Positions 1-8,134 of a stretch of DNA of 17,291 nucleotides are shown here, one piece after another. This DNA comes from Euryarchaeota archaeon UBA88 (GTDB lineage: Archaea > Thermoplasmatota > Poseidoniia > Poseidoniales > Poseidoniaceae). The notes under the pieces were generated by a model that had not been told where the DNA came from, did not search any database, and saw only the letters and a list, made by a program, of their open reading frames with translations. The DNA is taken from positions 70,528 to 87,818 of the forward strand of contig DAME01000002.1 in the NCBI GenBank assembly GCA_002499545.1. Reading direction: 5' to 3'. A program made the position numbers and the translations under genes. Every line of letters begins with the position of its first letter. The first letter of the stretch is position 1.

Positions 1-836
1 CCTTCCCAACCGTCTGAAAGCATTTGAGTAACTTCCTCGGGATGACGCCGTGGAATCGACTCCAACGCAGTTGTCGCAAGTTGCAATGTTTCCATATCTC
101 CAGGAATCCAAGAGGCGGCCACACCTGCTTCCGGGAAATCCCAAGTATCTCGAACACGAAGTTTTTGATACGAACCGGTACGCTGACTTGCTTGCTCAGG
201 AAGTGTGACTTTGAGAAGGAATTCCCCTTGTTCGAGGACATTCTTTTTCATCCCGTCCAGTTGATAGAATTCCGCCAATGGCATGGTCCTCAAGCCATTG
301 GGGCCAATCAAGTGTACCTCTGCATCCAACACCATCAACGAGGGAGCAATGTCACCTTGGTAAGTGGCGACACACAACGTGTTTTGGTTTGGAATCACTC
401 GGCAATCTGCACCGGTTCCACAATCGGCTTTGTGACACCACTCAATCGAGCGGCGCCAATCTTCGCCTTGATTGTACCAGAAACAACGGGTGTCAAGGCA
501 AAGGTTGCCACCCAGCGTTGCATTTCTTCGAATCAGTGACGAGGCGACTTTACTGGCCGCTTGAGCGACAAGTGGATGGATGTCATTGTCAGAAGTTAGG
601 TCAACTAATCGAGCCATGCAGCCAATTTCTGTGGGTGAGAGGATGTCGGTGCCTTCGATGTTCGCAAGTGAAATAACGTGGGGTTTTGGATTGATGTGCC
701 ATTTGTAGTTTGGAAGCAAATCTGTGCCCCCCGCAACCCAGTCAAATTCTTCACCCTCGTCGATTAATTGACCTGCAATCTGGCACGCTTCTTCAACGGT
801 TTTTGGATGGTGGAGAATAAACGGTGGCATCAGCAT
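1..836 (-). CDS. hcrB: FAD-binding subunit of a 4-hydroxybenzoyl-CoA reductase-like molybdenum hydroxylase (partial at the left edge)
   Basis: The frame is open from the ATG at 834-836 to the window edge (278 codons, C-terminus missing). The N-terminus is that of the medium, FAD-binding subunit of molybdenum hydroxylases: VAGGTDLLP (residues 34-42) is the FAD-pyrophosphate loop and LGGNLC (108-113) the second FAD loop. Ordinary medium subunits continue directly after LGGN. Here an insert follows with Cys118 (in DTRCFWYNQ), Cys134 (EWCHK), Cys139, Cys145 and Cys155. This matches the region that in Thauera HcrB holds an extra [4Fe-4S] cluster, with the same 16-residue spacing between the first two cysteines. 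The subunit would pass electrons between an external carrier and the FAD. Its ATG overlaps the stop of the large-subunit gene by one base (TAATG), which suggests translational coupling. A second in-frame ATG lies two codons later. The family call is firm; the true substrate is inferred. Confidence 0.85.
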   Translation of the reverse strand, partial: MLMPPFILHHPKTVEEACQIAGQLIDEGEEFDWVAGGTDLLPNYKWHINPKPHVISLANIEGTDILSPTEIGCMARLVDLTSDNDIHPLVAQAASKVASSLIRRNATLGGNLCLDTRCFWYNQGEDWRRSIEWCHKADCGTGADCRVIPNQNTLCVATYQGDIAPSLMVLDAEVHLIGPNGLRTMPLAEFYQLDGMKKNVLEQGEFLLKVTLPEQASQRTGSYQKLRVRDTWDFPEAGVAASWIPGDMETLQLATTALESIPRRHPEEVTQMLSDGWE

Positions 837-3640
837 TAGTTTTCGCCTCCCATCTGACGTTGTTCTTTCTTTAGCCAAGCACGACCTGCAAGGCCGAGTG
901 CAGCCAATTGCTCAGGGTCGGGTTCGGTGGCGGTTCGCCAGCCTTCAACTTGGTCTTCGAGTGGAATGTTCGGATCAAAGCCGAACAGCACACCGTTCAC
1001 GTACGGCGAAGTATCTTCAGTTCGTTGGCGGGCTCTGTCTCGGACATTGTGTTCCGTTGCGCGAGCAACCAGTTTCGCTTGCAGAGGCCCGTGTTCAAGA
1101 CGCGGCGAAGGTAAGTCGCACGGGTCGTCGATTTTGAGTTTGCGAATCGCTCGCTCAATCCCTTTGAAAACAACATCAGGTGTTAATGGAAGGGTGCGCA
1201 GACGTATTCCAATCGCATCGTATACTGCGTTGACAACTGCGGGAAGAATTGGCAAAAGGGGACCTTCGCCTGCTTCTTTGGCTCCGAAAGGACCTTCAGG
1301 GTCACTTGACTCGATGATGATGGGTTCGACGTGTGGCATTTCATGAACTGAAGGGATTTTGTAATCAAGGAGATTCGCATTTTGTAAATGTCCAGTACGG
1401 CCGTAGACCATCTGCTCAGAGAGCACCTGGCCTAACCCCATGTGGCACGAACCAATGATTTGGCCTTTGACCGCCAGCGGGTTGAGAGCTTTTCCACAAT
1501 CGTGAGCGGCCCAAACGTTGGTGCAGCGAATGATGCCGGTTTCAACATCAACATCGACTTCTGCCACATACGAGGAGAACGAGTAAGCCGGGGCTAATCC
1601 TGCTGCTGCGCCCTTGTGAACACCTCCCATCGGGGGAGACCTGTAAGCCCCGCTCGCAATTAACGAACCTTTGTCTTCTTGGGCTTTATGCAGGGCTTTG
1701 AGATAGGAAACTCCGATTGCAGGGTCGTGTTTGTAGTAGATTCGGCGGTCGTTGAGAACAAGGTTGTCTGGATGGTAGCCGAGAATCTCCCAAGCAGCAT
1801 TCAGAATCTTATCGCGGATTTCCAGAGCTGCACGAATCGCAGCATTGGCGTTCATGAAGGTGACTCGGCTTGAATACGAACCCAAGTCAACCGGTGAAGT
1901 ATCGCTTTCATGGCTACGAACGTGAATCATTTCAATCGGTAATGCCAACACTTCTGCAATCACTTGGGCGACAGCCGTCGTAGAACCTTGACCGATGTCA
2001 GCCGCCCCCGTATGGACAGTAACGCCTCCGTCCATGTCCACTTGAATGTGAACGGTTGCATGTGGGAATCGGTTGGGGTCCCAGTGTATAGGGAGACCAG
2101 AACCGGAAATAAAGAATCCACAGCCAATTCCAATTCCCTTGCCGAGCGGTAACTGTCGGAATTTCGTATCCCAATTCGAACCTTCCCGTACCTGTTCCAA
2201 GGCTTGGCGCATTCCGTTAGAAGTGATTCGAAAACCGGTGATTGTCCGACTGTGTGGAGGAAGAAGATTCGCTAAGCGAAGGTCGATTGGATCGACTTGC
2301 ATTGTTTCTGCCATTTCATCAAGGCCGACCTCAACAGCACACCGAGTATTGACTGCACCGTGACCACGCATAGCACCAGAAGCAGGTTTGTTGGTCCACA
2401 CGCGTGCCCCAGTGTAGTGAAACGAACCGAGCTCGTACGGTGCAGTTGCTAAAACACCGTTGTAGTATGATGTCACGTGTCCAAAGGATGCAAATCCCCC
2501 CCCGTCGATTAGAGCGTCGATATCGAAGCCAGATATTCGGGCGTCTTCATCAGCCGACATCTTGACTTCGATATGGCTCGGGTGTCGGCCCCTGTTAATC
2601 CAGTAGACTTCTTCACGGTCAAAAGTGATACGAACAGGTCGGCCAGATTTGCGTGAGAGCATTGCAGCACACATTTCATGAGGGAACGGGTCGGATTTGC
2701 CACCAAATCCACCTCCGACAAATGTTCTGATGACGTTGATTTGATGCATAGGGACATCGAGAACTGTCGAGAGCGCACGATGCGTGTAGTGAGGGACCTG
2801 TTGAGGCGTGTAGAGTTGCAATCGACCGTTTGGATCCCAGTGAGCAACCACCGCATGCGGTTCAGTGAATCCGTGATGAACCCCTGCCATACTCCACTTC
2901 CCGTGGGATTCTGCATGAGGTGTCTCAACCAAAGAGCGGTCACCAAACTCTTGGAACACCCGCTTTTGGACGTTGGTACGAGCCAAGTGATACTTTCCTC
3001 TCCAATGAATTGGTTCATCCGTGTCCTCAAGTCCTTTTTTGGGGTCAAAAACCGGTTCAAGTATTTCCCACTCGATATCAAATAAGTTGAGAGCAGCCAT
3101 TGCTGTAGCCTCGTCAATTGCTGCGACGCAAGCGACCAAGTCCCCGACGTGACGGACTTTTTCAACCGCCATTGCATGTTCATCCTTGGTGACAGGTAAG
3201 ACGCCGAAACGGTGCGGTGAATCTTCTCCAGTCGCCACAGCAATGACGCCTGGAAGCGCTTCGACACGGGTCGTATCAATGGATTTTATTCGAGCGTAGT
3301 GATGGGGAGAACGTAAAATCTTCCCGATAATCTCGTTTGGAAGACGAACGTCATCACCGTACCATGCCTGACCGGTTACCTTTGCGTTGGAATCAACCAG
3401 CGGTATTTCTTTTCCAACAGTTGTTCCAGTTCGGGCACGGTCGTGAATGTGGGAGCCCGCTGGTTGAGGTTCCTTTCCACCTACCGATTCTGGAATGAAA
3501 TCTAAATCACGGGGCTTCATTACTGGGTCTGAACCACCAGAACCGGGTGGAGGGAACGCTTGCTTTCCTGCGACTCGCTTACCGTCTTTACGCGTGGTGG
3601 GACCTGCCCCTCCAGGTTGTTGACGATATCCACCTGTCAT
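836..3640 (-). CDS. hcrA: Molybdopterin-binding large subunit, 4-hydroxybenzoyl-CoA reductase/xanthine dehydrogenase family
   Basis: A 934-residue catalytic subunit that would bind the Mo-pterin cofactor and the substrate. The a/b hammerhead domain starts near residue 77 (VTGQAWYGDD at 88-97). Cofactor-binding loops follow: GGGFGGK (309-315), GAMRGHG (422-428), GQGST (550-554) and GAKEAGEG (786-793), where Glu792 is the likely active-site base. The GAKEA-type last loop resembles HcrA more than xanthine dehydrogenase. The start at 3640 was chosen because AGGTGA lies 4 nt upstream and the previous gene stops 4 nt before it; the open frame extends 64 codons further but runs inside the small-subunit gene. 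Oddities are a Gly/Pro-rich N-terminal extension of about 70 residues and a charged C-terminal extension of about 95 residues (840-934) beyond the usual family end; typical HcrA proteins are about 760-770 residues. Second gene of the hydroxylase operon. Confidence 0.9.
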   Translation of the reverse strand: MTGGYRQQPGGAGPTTRKDGKRVAGKQAFPPPGSGGSDPVMKPRDLDFIPESVGGKEPQPAGSHIHDRARTGTTVGKEIPLVDSNAKVTGQAWYGDDVRLPNEIIGKILRSPHHYARIKSIDTTRVEALPGVIAVATGEDSPHRFGVLPVTKDEHAMAVEKVRHVGDLVACVAAIDEATAMAALNLFDIEWEILEPVFDPKKGLEDTDEPIHWRGKYHLARTNVQKRVFQEFGDRSLVETPHAESHGKWSMAGVHHGFTEPHAVVAHWDPNGRLQLYTPQQVPHYTHRALSTVLDVPMHQINVIRTFVGGGFGGKSDPFPHEMCAAMLSRKSGRPVRITFDREEVYWINRGRHPSHIEVKMSADEDARISGFDIDALIDGGGFASFGHVTSYYNGVLATAPYELGSFHYTGARVWTNKPASGAMRGHGAVNTRCAVEVGLDEMAETMQVDPIDLRLANLLPPHSRTITGFRITSNGMRQALEQVREGSNWDTKFRQLPLGKGIGIGCGFFISGSGLPIHWDPNRFPHATVHIQVDMDGGVTVHTGAADIGQGSTTAVAQVIAEVLALPIEMIHVRSHESDTSPVDLGSYSSRVTFMNANAAIRAALEIRDKILNAAWEILGYHPDNLVLNDRRIYYKHDPAIGVSYLKALHKAQEDKGSLIASGAYRSPPMGGVHKGAAAGLAPAYSFSSYVAEVDVDVETGIIRCTNVWAAHDCGKALNPLAVKGQIIGSCHMGLGQVLSEQMVYGRTGHLQNANLLDYKIPSVHEMPHVEPIIIESSDPEGPFGAKEAGEGPLLPILPAVVNAVYDAIGIRLRTLPLTPDVVFKGIERAIRKLKIDDPCDLPSPRLEHGPLQAKLVARATEHNVRDRARQRTEDTSPYVNGVLFGFDPNIPLEDQVEGWRTATEPDPEQLAALGLAGRAWLKKEQRQMGGEN

Positions 3641-3644
3641 GCGC

Positions 3645-3650
3645 TCACCT
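3645..3650 (-). promoter_or_regulatory. Shine-Dalgarno site for the large subunit
   Basis: AGGTGA, read on the minus strand, sits 4 nt before the ATG at 3640 and overlaps the TGA stop of the small-subunit gene. It decides the start of the large subunit, which is otherwise ambiguous because the reading frame is open far upstream. Confidence 0.6.
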
Positions 3651-4247
3651 TGCGTGGCCCGGAGGCATGTTTGGTTCTTCGGGACCTGATGGGTGCGGGT
3701 CTGGATGTGGATCGCTTGCGGGGGCGTCAGGCATAGTCTCACCGCGGTGAATGGAAGCAGCTGCTTGAATCGAGTCAATGATTTGTTGATAACCCGTGCA
3801 CCGGCAAAGGTTCCCTTCGATAGCGCATGCAATTTCTTGATGAGTAGGAGCGTCGTTTTCGTTCAACAATGCTTGTGCTGAGATGAGGAATCCCGGGGTG
3901 CAAAAACCGCATTGAGAACCGCCGTGCTTGGAGAAACACGACTGAATTGGGGCAAGATGTGCGCCTTCTGACAAGCCTTCGACTGTTATGATTGAAGTGC
4001 CTTGAACCTGACCTGCAAGGCAGAGGCACGAAAGGCGAGGCGAACCGTCGATCATGACAGTACAGCATCCGCATGTACCTAAATCACAACCTCGTTTCAC
4101 ACCTAAAGTTCCAACCTGATTGCGCAGAACATCGAGGAGTATTGCGTTGGATGGGGCTAGGACATCGACAGCTGAACCATTGACTTCAGCGGACCAAATT
4201 GTCTTGTCTGGAGATGGAATCATCTCAACGTATTCACTGCCCACCAT
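3645..4247 (-). CDS. hcrC: [2Fe-2S] small subunit of the molybdenum hydroxylase
   Basis: Electron-transfer subunit with two [2Fe-2S] domains. Counting from the ATG at 4247, the plant-type ferredoxin domain has Cys54, Cys59, Cys62 and Cys74 (RGCDLGTCGCC, then LSC). The helical domain has Cys113, Cys116, Cys148 and Cys150 (QCGFCTPG and NLCRCTGY). Both are the complete ligand sets of the HcrC/CoxS/XdhA-small family, usually about 160 residues. The start is uncertain: GTG 4316, ATG 4289, ATG 4247 and ATG 4223 are all in frame. Homology favours 4247 or 4223, which give 8-22 residues before the conserved VNG. No clear ribosome site marks either one, and a strong hairpin ends 3 nt before 4247. A Pro/His/Asp-rich tail of about 30 residues (repeating DPHP) follows the usual family end. 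First of three hydroxylase subunit genes; 4 nt separate it from the large subunit. Confidence 0.9.
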   Translation of the reverse strand: MVGSEYVEMIPSPDKTIWSAEVNGSAVDVLAPSNAILLDVLRNQVGTLGVKRGCDLGTCGCCTVMIDGSPRLSCLCLAGQVQGTSIITVEGLSEGAHLAPIQSCFSKHGGSQCGFCTPGFLISAQALLNENDAPTHQEIACAIEGNLCRCTGYQQIIDSIQAAASIHRGETMPDAPASDPHPDPHPSGPEEPNMPPGHAR

Positions 4248-4250
4248 ACC

Positions 4251-4266
4251 CGTCGCCGAAGCGACG
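4251..4266 (-). promoter_or_regulatory. Perfect 6-bp hairpin with UUCG tetraloop upstream of the hydroxylase operon
   Basis: On the minus strand the transcript reads CGUCGC-UUCG-GCGACG: six perfect pairs, all but one G-C, closed by C(UUCG)G, the most stable known tetraloop arrangement. It lies in the 74-bp gap between the acyltransferase stop (4322) and the ATG at 4247, and ends 3 nt before that ATG. There is no U-tract, so it is not a classical intrinsic terminator. It could mark an mRNA processing or stability point between the acyltransferase and hydroxylase cistrons, hinder initiation at 4247 and so favour 4223, or be chance. The structure is read directly from the sequence; its role is inferred. 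Confidence 0.45.
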
Positions 4267-4321
4267 TAGAAGCGTGAGCATATCAACATAAGGGAGTGCT
4301 GTGAAGCGGAAGGCACTCCAG

Positions 4322-5929
4322 TTACGCCGCTCCAATACCGGAAACATGCCTTTTTTGTACCGAAACAACGTCTTCTTCGCCCGCAGGCGGGTCATTCCAT
4401 TCTGCGTCTCCGGGGAGCACAAGACCCTCGCCTAAGCCGACCAAACGTCCAGCAAGTTGGCGTTGACGAGTCACCAATTCACCCCAATTATTTTCTTCAT
4501 CCTTCCACGCATTCCATCGCCGAATTGCGCGAGTTTTTATCACGAGTTTTGCATACAATTTAAGATGTAATTTACCAGATGTTGGCCACCAAATAAAGAA
4601 GATACTGAATACCAGAAATACGGGTAAATCTGTCAAACTTTCAAGCAACCAATGCAATCGCAAAATCTCGTTGACTGGACTCGCATTTGAAAGAAGCAGC
4701 CACGTCATACAACCCGAAGCGAACAGCCACCAAAGTGGGAAGAAAATGACGGCTGATACGACCTTAAGCGTGCCGATTACCGATTTGCCAGCACCGCGCT
4801 TTTTCATGACATTGATGGCAACGCCGTTGGCTCTGTAAGGGGCTAAGTTTCCGATTAAAGCACTGGATGTGATGAGTCCAAACATCCACACACCTGCCCA
4901 CAACCAGCCAAACAAAAGTTTGGAGAATTGCCCCCTCGTCAATCGCTCCGGGCGTGAATCAACGTCAAAAGGGGTTAATTCTCGCCGTTCAAGTTCTTTG
5001 AAGTGATGGTTGCAGTCCTCTACCAGTTTGGAGGTTGTAGCGGGGTCGTGCTCGGCCAAATATTCCCATCCTGCACGAATGCGTCGAGCGCCTTGAACCG
5101 ATTCAGCATACGTTGGTTTGGTAATTTTTTCACCTGACTGTCTGAAACGTTCTGCGTAAGCCAAGCTTCTTCCTTTCCAAATCAGCGTCCGCTCGTCCCA
5201 GGACGTCTTGGAAAGGCTTGCTCGTTTCAATTCAACTTCGATCATTCCCGTCACGTTTGTAACCCATTCTCTCTCAAGACGGTTACGTTCTTCCTCATCA
5301 TCATGGTCAGGAATTGGGTCAAAGTTCATCGAGCGTTCAATCACAACCGCTGCCCGTTCTCGAAACGTCTGAGAATCCGAATAGTGCAAACCTACTGGAA
5401 CCAGTTGTGGTTCTGAGAGACCTCGGCGCTGGGCTTCTTTACGTGCTGCAAGAAGAATTCTGGCTGCGCCTGAGCGTGCCCGTTTCACCGTGGAATCGGT
5501 GTGAGACATCCCCTCAGGGAAAATAATCAGACGCCCACCATTTGCGACAATGGATGACACGTTCGACAATTGCTCCGCATTGCGTTGTTTAGAACCTTGG
5601 ACGTCTGAACTGTCCTGTGAACGTTCGATTGGAACCGCTCCTGCTCGTCCAATGAGCCACCCCAAAATCGGAACTTTAAACAGCGTGTGTTTGGCAATCA
5701 TTGACAACCTACCCGGCAAGGTTGCATGCATGAGCATGGGATCAATCAGACCACTGGGGTGCCATGCGATGAAAATCACACCCCCTTGCGGTGGGATGTT
5801 TTCGTCATCGACAACGTTGATTTCGCGGAACCAAATACCTACCAATGCCCGTGAGATACGACGGACCCAGCGGTAGATACGGTTCACGTAAGGATGCTCT
5901 TTGCCAACCGGGTCTTTTGGCCAGCGCAT
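4322..5929 (-). CDS. PlsC-like (LPLAT superfamily) glycerolipid acyltransferase with C-terminal membrane helices
   Basis: A 535-residue membrane protein. The N-terminal half is a lysophospholipid/glycerol-3-phosphate acyltransferase domain: the catalytic H/D motif reads WHPSGLIDP (His57, Asp63), followed by VPIER (99-103) and FPEG (137-140). The H-to-D spacing is one residue longer than in PlsC (HX5D rather than HX4D), as I recall for the SCT1/Gat-like branch with HPNxLIDP motifs. After a charged, helical middle region (about 190-330) come three or so hydrophobic segments at 338-362, 386-413 and 430-450, so the C-terminal half is membrane-embedded. It would transfer an acyl chain to a glycerol backbone at the inner face of the membrane, a reaction of ester-lipid synthesis. 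It is 48 bp downstream of the subtilase gene and 74 bp upstream of the hydroxylase genes on the same strand; functional linkage to either is not evident. Confidence 0.85.
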   Translation of the reverse strand: MRWPKDPVGKEHPYVNRIYRWVRRISRALVGIWFREINVVDDENIPPQGGVIFIAWHPSGLIDPMLMHATLPGRLSMIAKHTLFKVPILGWLIGRAGAVPIERSQDSSDVQGSKQRNAEQLSNVSSIVANGGRLIIFPEGMSHTDSTVKRARSGAARILLAARKEAQRRGLSEPQLVPVGLHYSDSQTFRERAAVVIERSMNFDPIPDHDDEEERNRLEREWVTNVTGMIEVELKRASLSKTSWDERTLIWKGRSLAYAERFRQSGEKITKPTYAESVQGARRIRAGWEYLAEHDPATTSKLVEDCNHHFKELERRELTPFDVDSRPERLTRGQFSKLLFGWLWAGVWMFGLITSSALIGNLAPYRANGVAINVMKKRGAGKSVIGTLKVVSAVIFFPLWWLFASGCMTWLLLSNASPVNEILRLHWLLESLTDLPVFLVFSIFFIWWPTSGKLHLKLYAKLVIKTRAIRRWNAWKDEENNWGELVTRQRQLAGRLVGLGEGLVLPGDAEWNDPPAGEEDVVSVQKRHVSGIGAA

Positions 5930-5977
5930 GAAGAAAGCACCAGCATCTGACTTTTGAGGTCATTGCCGGTAAAACCG

Positions 5978-7981
5978 CTAATCCGTCTTTTTGCTTGAAT
6001 TTTCGACATCAGTCGTTTCTGAATCGAGAATCGATGAAAGGTCATCGTCACCAAGTTGAGAAAAGTCAATGCCTGCAAGCGTACCTTCATCCTTGTTCGA
6101 AATGACGCTCACGACAAGAAGCACGATCAAGAAGATGACAATGACCATGGCTGCCGCAATGAGTTTACCGTTTTCGCCAAAGCCAGAAGAGGAGACCTCG
6201 GATTCATCAAATGCAGATGCTGTATCCATCAGCATGATGTTGATTGTGACAAGCGGTGAAGACATGTAACTGTCGCTACCGTTGGACTTCAGCCCGCGGA
6301 ATGAAAGCGTGTGATTACCCTCCAATTCTGTTCCAGGGAGGTGCTCGAGTTGGTGGATGATGTCAATTGCCTCGAGGGTTCCAGAAGCGTCGCTATCAAA
6401 ACTGTGGAGGTTGGACCAGTCGTCGCGTAGATGGTTGCTGCGCCACTGGATGGTGTCAACTCCGCCAAGAGCGTCAAAAGAAATTTCATCGCTCGGGAAA
6501 AGATGCATGCGATTATCCATGCCGATTTCAGTCGTGATGGCGACTTCAATAGACGAGTCGAATTCATAATCGCGTTCTGCTGCTTCATACACTGCGTCAA
6601 GCGCCCGGACTTCTCCATGGCCGTAGACATTGTTCTGACGATTCTTTGGAATCAAATCTTCTGCACAAGGTTCGTTGGCAAACATGTAATTACACATTCG
6701 ATACGTTGCGGTTTCCTGCATGATATTACGAATGTCAAACGGTGAAAGGTCAGGGTTTGCCTGATACATCAAAGCTGCAACACCTGCTGCACCGGGAGTC
6801 GCCATCGAAGTTCCGGACATGTCAGTATATTGGTCTCCAGTGTTGAAAGCGACCGACATAACACTGCTGCCGACATATGCGACGTTTGGTTTCACTCGCC
6901 CTTCTTCTGTCGGACCCTGGCTGGAGTAGACAGCAATAGCAGAATTCTTGTCGAGCGCACCAACTGTGATAGCGTCTTCAGCAGAGCCGGGTGTACCGAT
7001 TTGGGCGGATACGCCGTTGTTTCCAGCAGCGATAAAGATGGCAATGCCTGCAGCCATCATTTCGTTGGCATATCGATTCACACTGTCTTCTTCAGAAGAG
7101 GTCCATTCAATCGCTCCAGGGCCTCCAAGGCTCATCGAGGCAGCGCGAATGTTGAATTGATATCGGTTTTCAACCGTCCACTCCATTCCTGCCATGACAG
7201 TAGCAAACGAACCTGAGCCGCCTGCATCAAGCACCTTCACGCCAACGAGGAAGGCTTGTGGAGCCATCCCAATGTGTTCGTAATTCGGTGCACCTGTTCC
7301 AGCGGTGGTTCCGGCACAGTGAGAACCGTGTCCTTGGTCGTCATAAGGGAAGACTTCAGTTCCGTTGGTGAGGCTTGGGTTGTTGACGGGGTCATAAAAT
7401 GCAATGACCTTCGGATCCATGGTCGAATTATCATCATCGAGGTCGTCTAAACTGGCGTGAGCGCCGTCAATTCCAGTATCGATGATCGCAACAGCAGAAC
7501 CTGCACCGTCGTAGCCGGTATCAGACCATACGGTGTCAACACCATGCAAGACAGCAGCGTCACCGTTCGAGGTGGTCAAAATTCCATCGAGTTCCAGCAT
7601 TACGACACCGGGGAGAATGGATGCATCAAGGATACGGTCAACGGGAACTCGTCCTGCGAGGGCATCAATTCCTTCAAGGGTCCACTGATGTTGGAATTCG
7701 ACTTCACGCTCGAGCATTGCAATGTCCTCAAGTCCGGGCGTGTGGTCAAAGTCAATGATGAGAGGAAGTGTATTTTCCTCATCTAAGAAGTAGGGGCTGT
7801 CTTTGTGAACTTCGATCATGTCACCAATTCCATTGCCGTTCTTGTCGACCGTGGTTTCAACCCACCAACCGGTTTCTTCGGAGGTTTCAGAGGGTATCGA
7901 AACAGGAACTGCCATTGCCAGTGTTGGAAATACCATGATGCTGAGACAAAAGACGGTCAAAATTTTACGGATTGGAGACAT
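5978..7981 (-). CDS. Secreted subtilase (S8 serine protease) with signal peptide and C-terminal membrane anchor
   Basis: A 667-residue subtilisin-family protease. A signal peptide covers about residues 1-25 (MSPIRK, then a hydrophobic core). The catalytic triad is complete: Asp168 (AIIDTGID), His218 (GHGSHCAG) and Ser392 (GTSMATP), with oxyanion Asn321 (AAGNNG). Residues 46-57 form a D-x-N-x-N-G calcium loop of the thrombospondin-3 kind. Residues 529-540 (DSDASGTLEAID) look like an EF-hand loop inside the C-terminal ectodomain. A single membrane helix at about 606-629 is followed by a short acidic cytoplasmic tail of about 38 residues, so the enzyme is tethered outside the cell in type I orientation. 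The start at 7981 is supported by GGTGA 4 nt upstream and a TATA-like box about 45 bp upstream. Residues 26-150 probably include a propeptide. Divergent from the giant membrane protein gene. Confidence 0.93.
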   Translation of the reverse strand: MSPIRKILTVFCLSIMVFPTLAMAVPVSIPSETSEETGWWVETTVDKNGNGIGDMIEVHKDSPYFLDEENTLPLIIDFDHTPGLEDIAMLEREVEFQHQWTLEGIDALAGRVPVDRILDASILPGVVMLELDGILTTSNGDAAVLHGVDTVWSDTGYDGAGSAVAIIDTGIDGAHASLDDLDDDNSTMDPKVIAFYDPVNNPSLTNGTEVFPYDDQGHGSHCAGTTAGTGAPNYEHIGMAPQAFLVGVKVLDAGGSGSFATVMAGMEWTVENRYQFNIRAASMSLGGPGAIEWTSSEEDSVNRYANEMMAAGIAIFIAAGNNGVSAQIGTPGSAEDAITVGALDKNSAIAVYSSQGPTEEGRVKPNVAYVGSSVMSVAFNTGDQYTDMSGTSMATPGAAGVAALMYQANPDLSPFDIRNIMQETATYRMCNYMFANEPCAEDLIPKNRQNNVYGHGEVRALDAVYEAAERDYEFDSSIEVAITTEIGMDNRMHLFPSDEISFDALGGVDTIQWRSNHLRDDWSNLHSFDSDASGTLEAIDIIHQLEHLPGTELEGNHTLSFRGLKSNGSDSYMSSPLVTINIMLMDTASAFDESEVSSSGFGENGKLIAAAMVIVIFLIVLLVVSVISNKDEGTLAGIDFSQLGDDDLSSILDSETTDVENSSKKTD

Positions 7982-7985
7982 AACT

Positions 7986-7990
7986 TCACC
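7986..7990 (-). promoter_or_regulatory. Ribosome binding site for the first subtilase
   Basis: GGTGA on the minus strand, 4 nt before the ATG at 7981. Together with the signal peptide that follows directly, it fixes the start. Confidence 0.5.
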
Positions 7991-8025
7991 AGCATAGCCT
8001 ACCGCTTTTGACTTTTGAACCCATT

Positions 8026-8033
8026 GAATAAAA
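8026..8033 (-). promoter_or_regulatory. Putative TATA box of the first subtilase
   Basis: TTTTATTC on the minus strand, 44 bp upstream of the ATG at 7981. With the usual archaeal spacing of about 25 bp this predicts transcription from near 8002 and a leader of about 20 nt, long enough to carry the GGTGA site. Inferred from position and composition only. Confidence 0.4.
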
Positions 8034-8096
8034 GTTCAGCCCCCGTAATTTTGGAATTTCTTCAAAAAGGGCTTGGAAAGTTAAAGAACGGGTGAA

Positions 8097-8105
8097 TTTT
8101 TATTA
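8097..8105 (+). promoter_or_regulatory. Putative TATA box of the giant membrane protein gene
   Basis: TTTTTATTA lies 29 bp before the ATG at 8135, the distance expected for a leaderless or nearly leaderless archaeal transcript. No Shine-Dalgarno site precedes that ATG, which fits. The 153-bp region 7982-8134 thus appears to hold two divergent promoters. Confidence 0.4.
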
Positions 8106-8134
8106 CCTCAACTCTGCTACTAACTGCGATTATA

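Noticed and set aside
24..676. Two plus-strand open frames (24-539 and 278-676)
   Set aside because: They overlap the clearly coding minus-strand FAD-subunit frame, whose conserved motifs settle the question; neither has recognisable motifs.
2509..3279. 256-codon minus-strand frame inside the large-subunit gene
   Set aside because: Out-of-frame shadow of a gene with intact molybdopterin motifs; no family features.
3641..3832. Upstream extension of the large subunit to 3832
   Set aside because: This segment lies inside the conserved second iron-sulfur domain and tail of the small subunit in another frame; the ATG at 3640 has a good ribosome site.
5967..5977. Small inverted repeat CGGT-AAA-ACCG downstream of the first subtilase
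   Set aside because: The 4-bp stem and lack of a U-tract are too weak to call a terminator.
8049..8068. Imperfect palindrome (TTTTGGAA, 4-nt loop, TTCAAAAA) in the divergent 7982-8134 region
   Set aside because: Seven of eight pairs, but A/T-rich and short enough to be chance; not claimed as an operator without conservation data.
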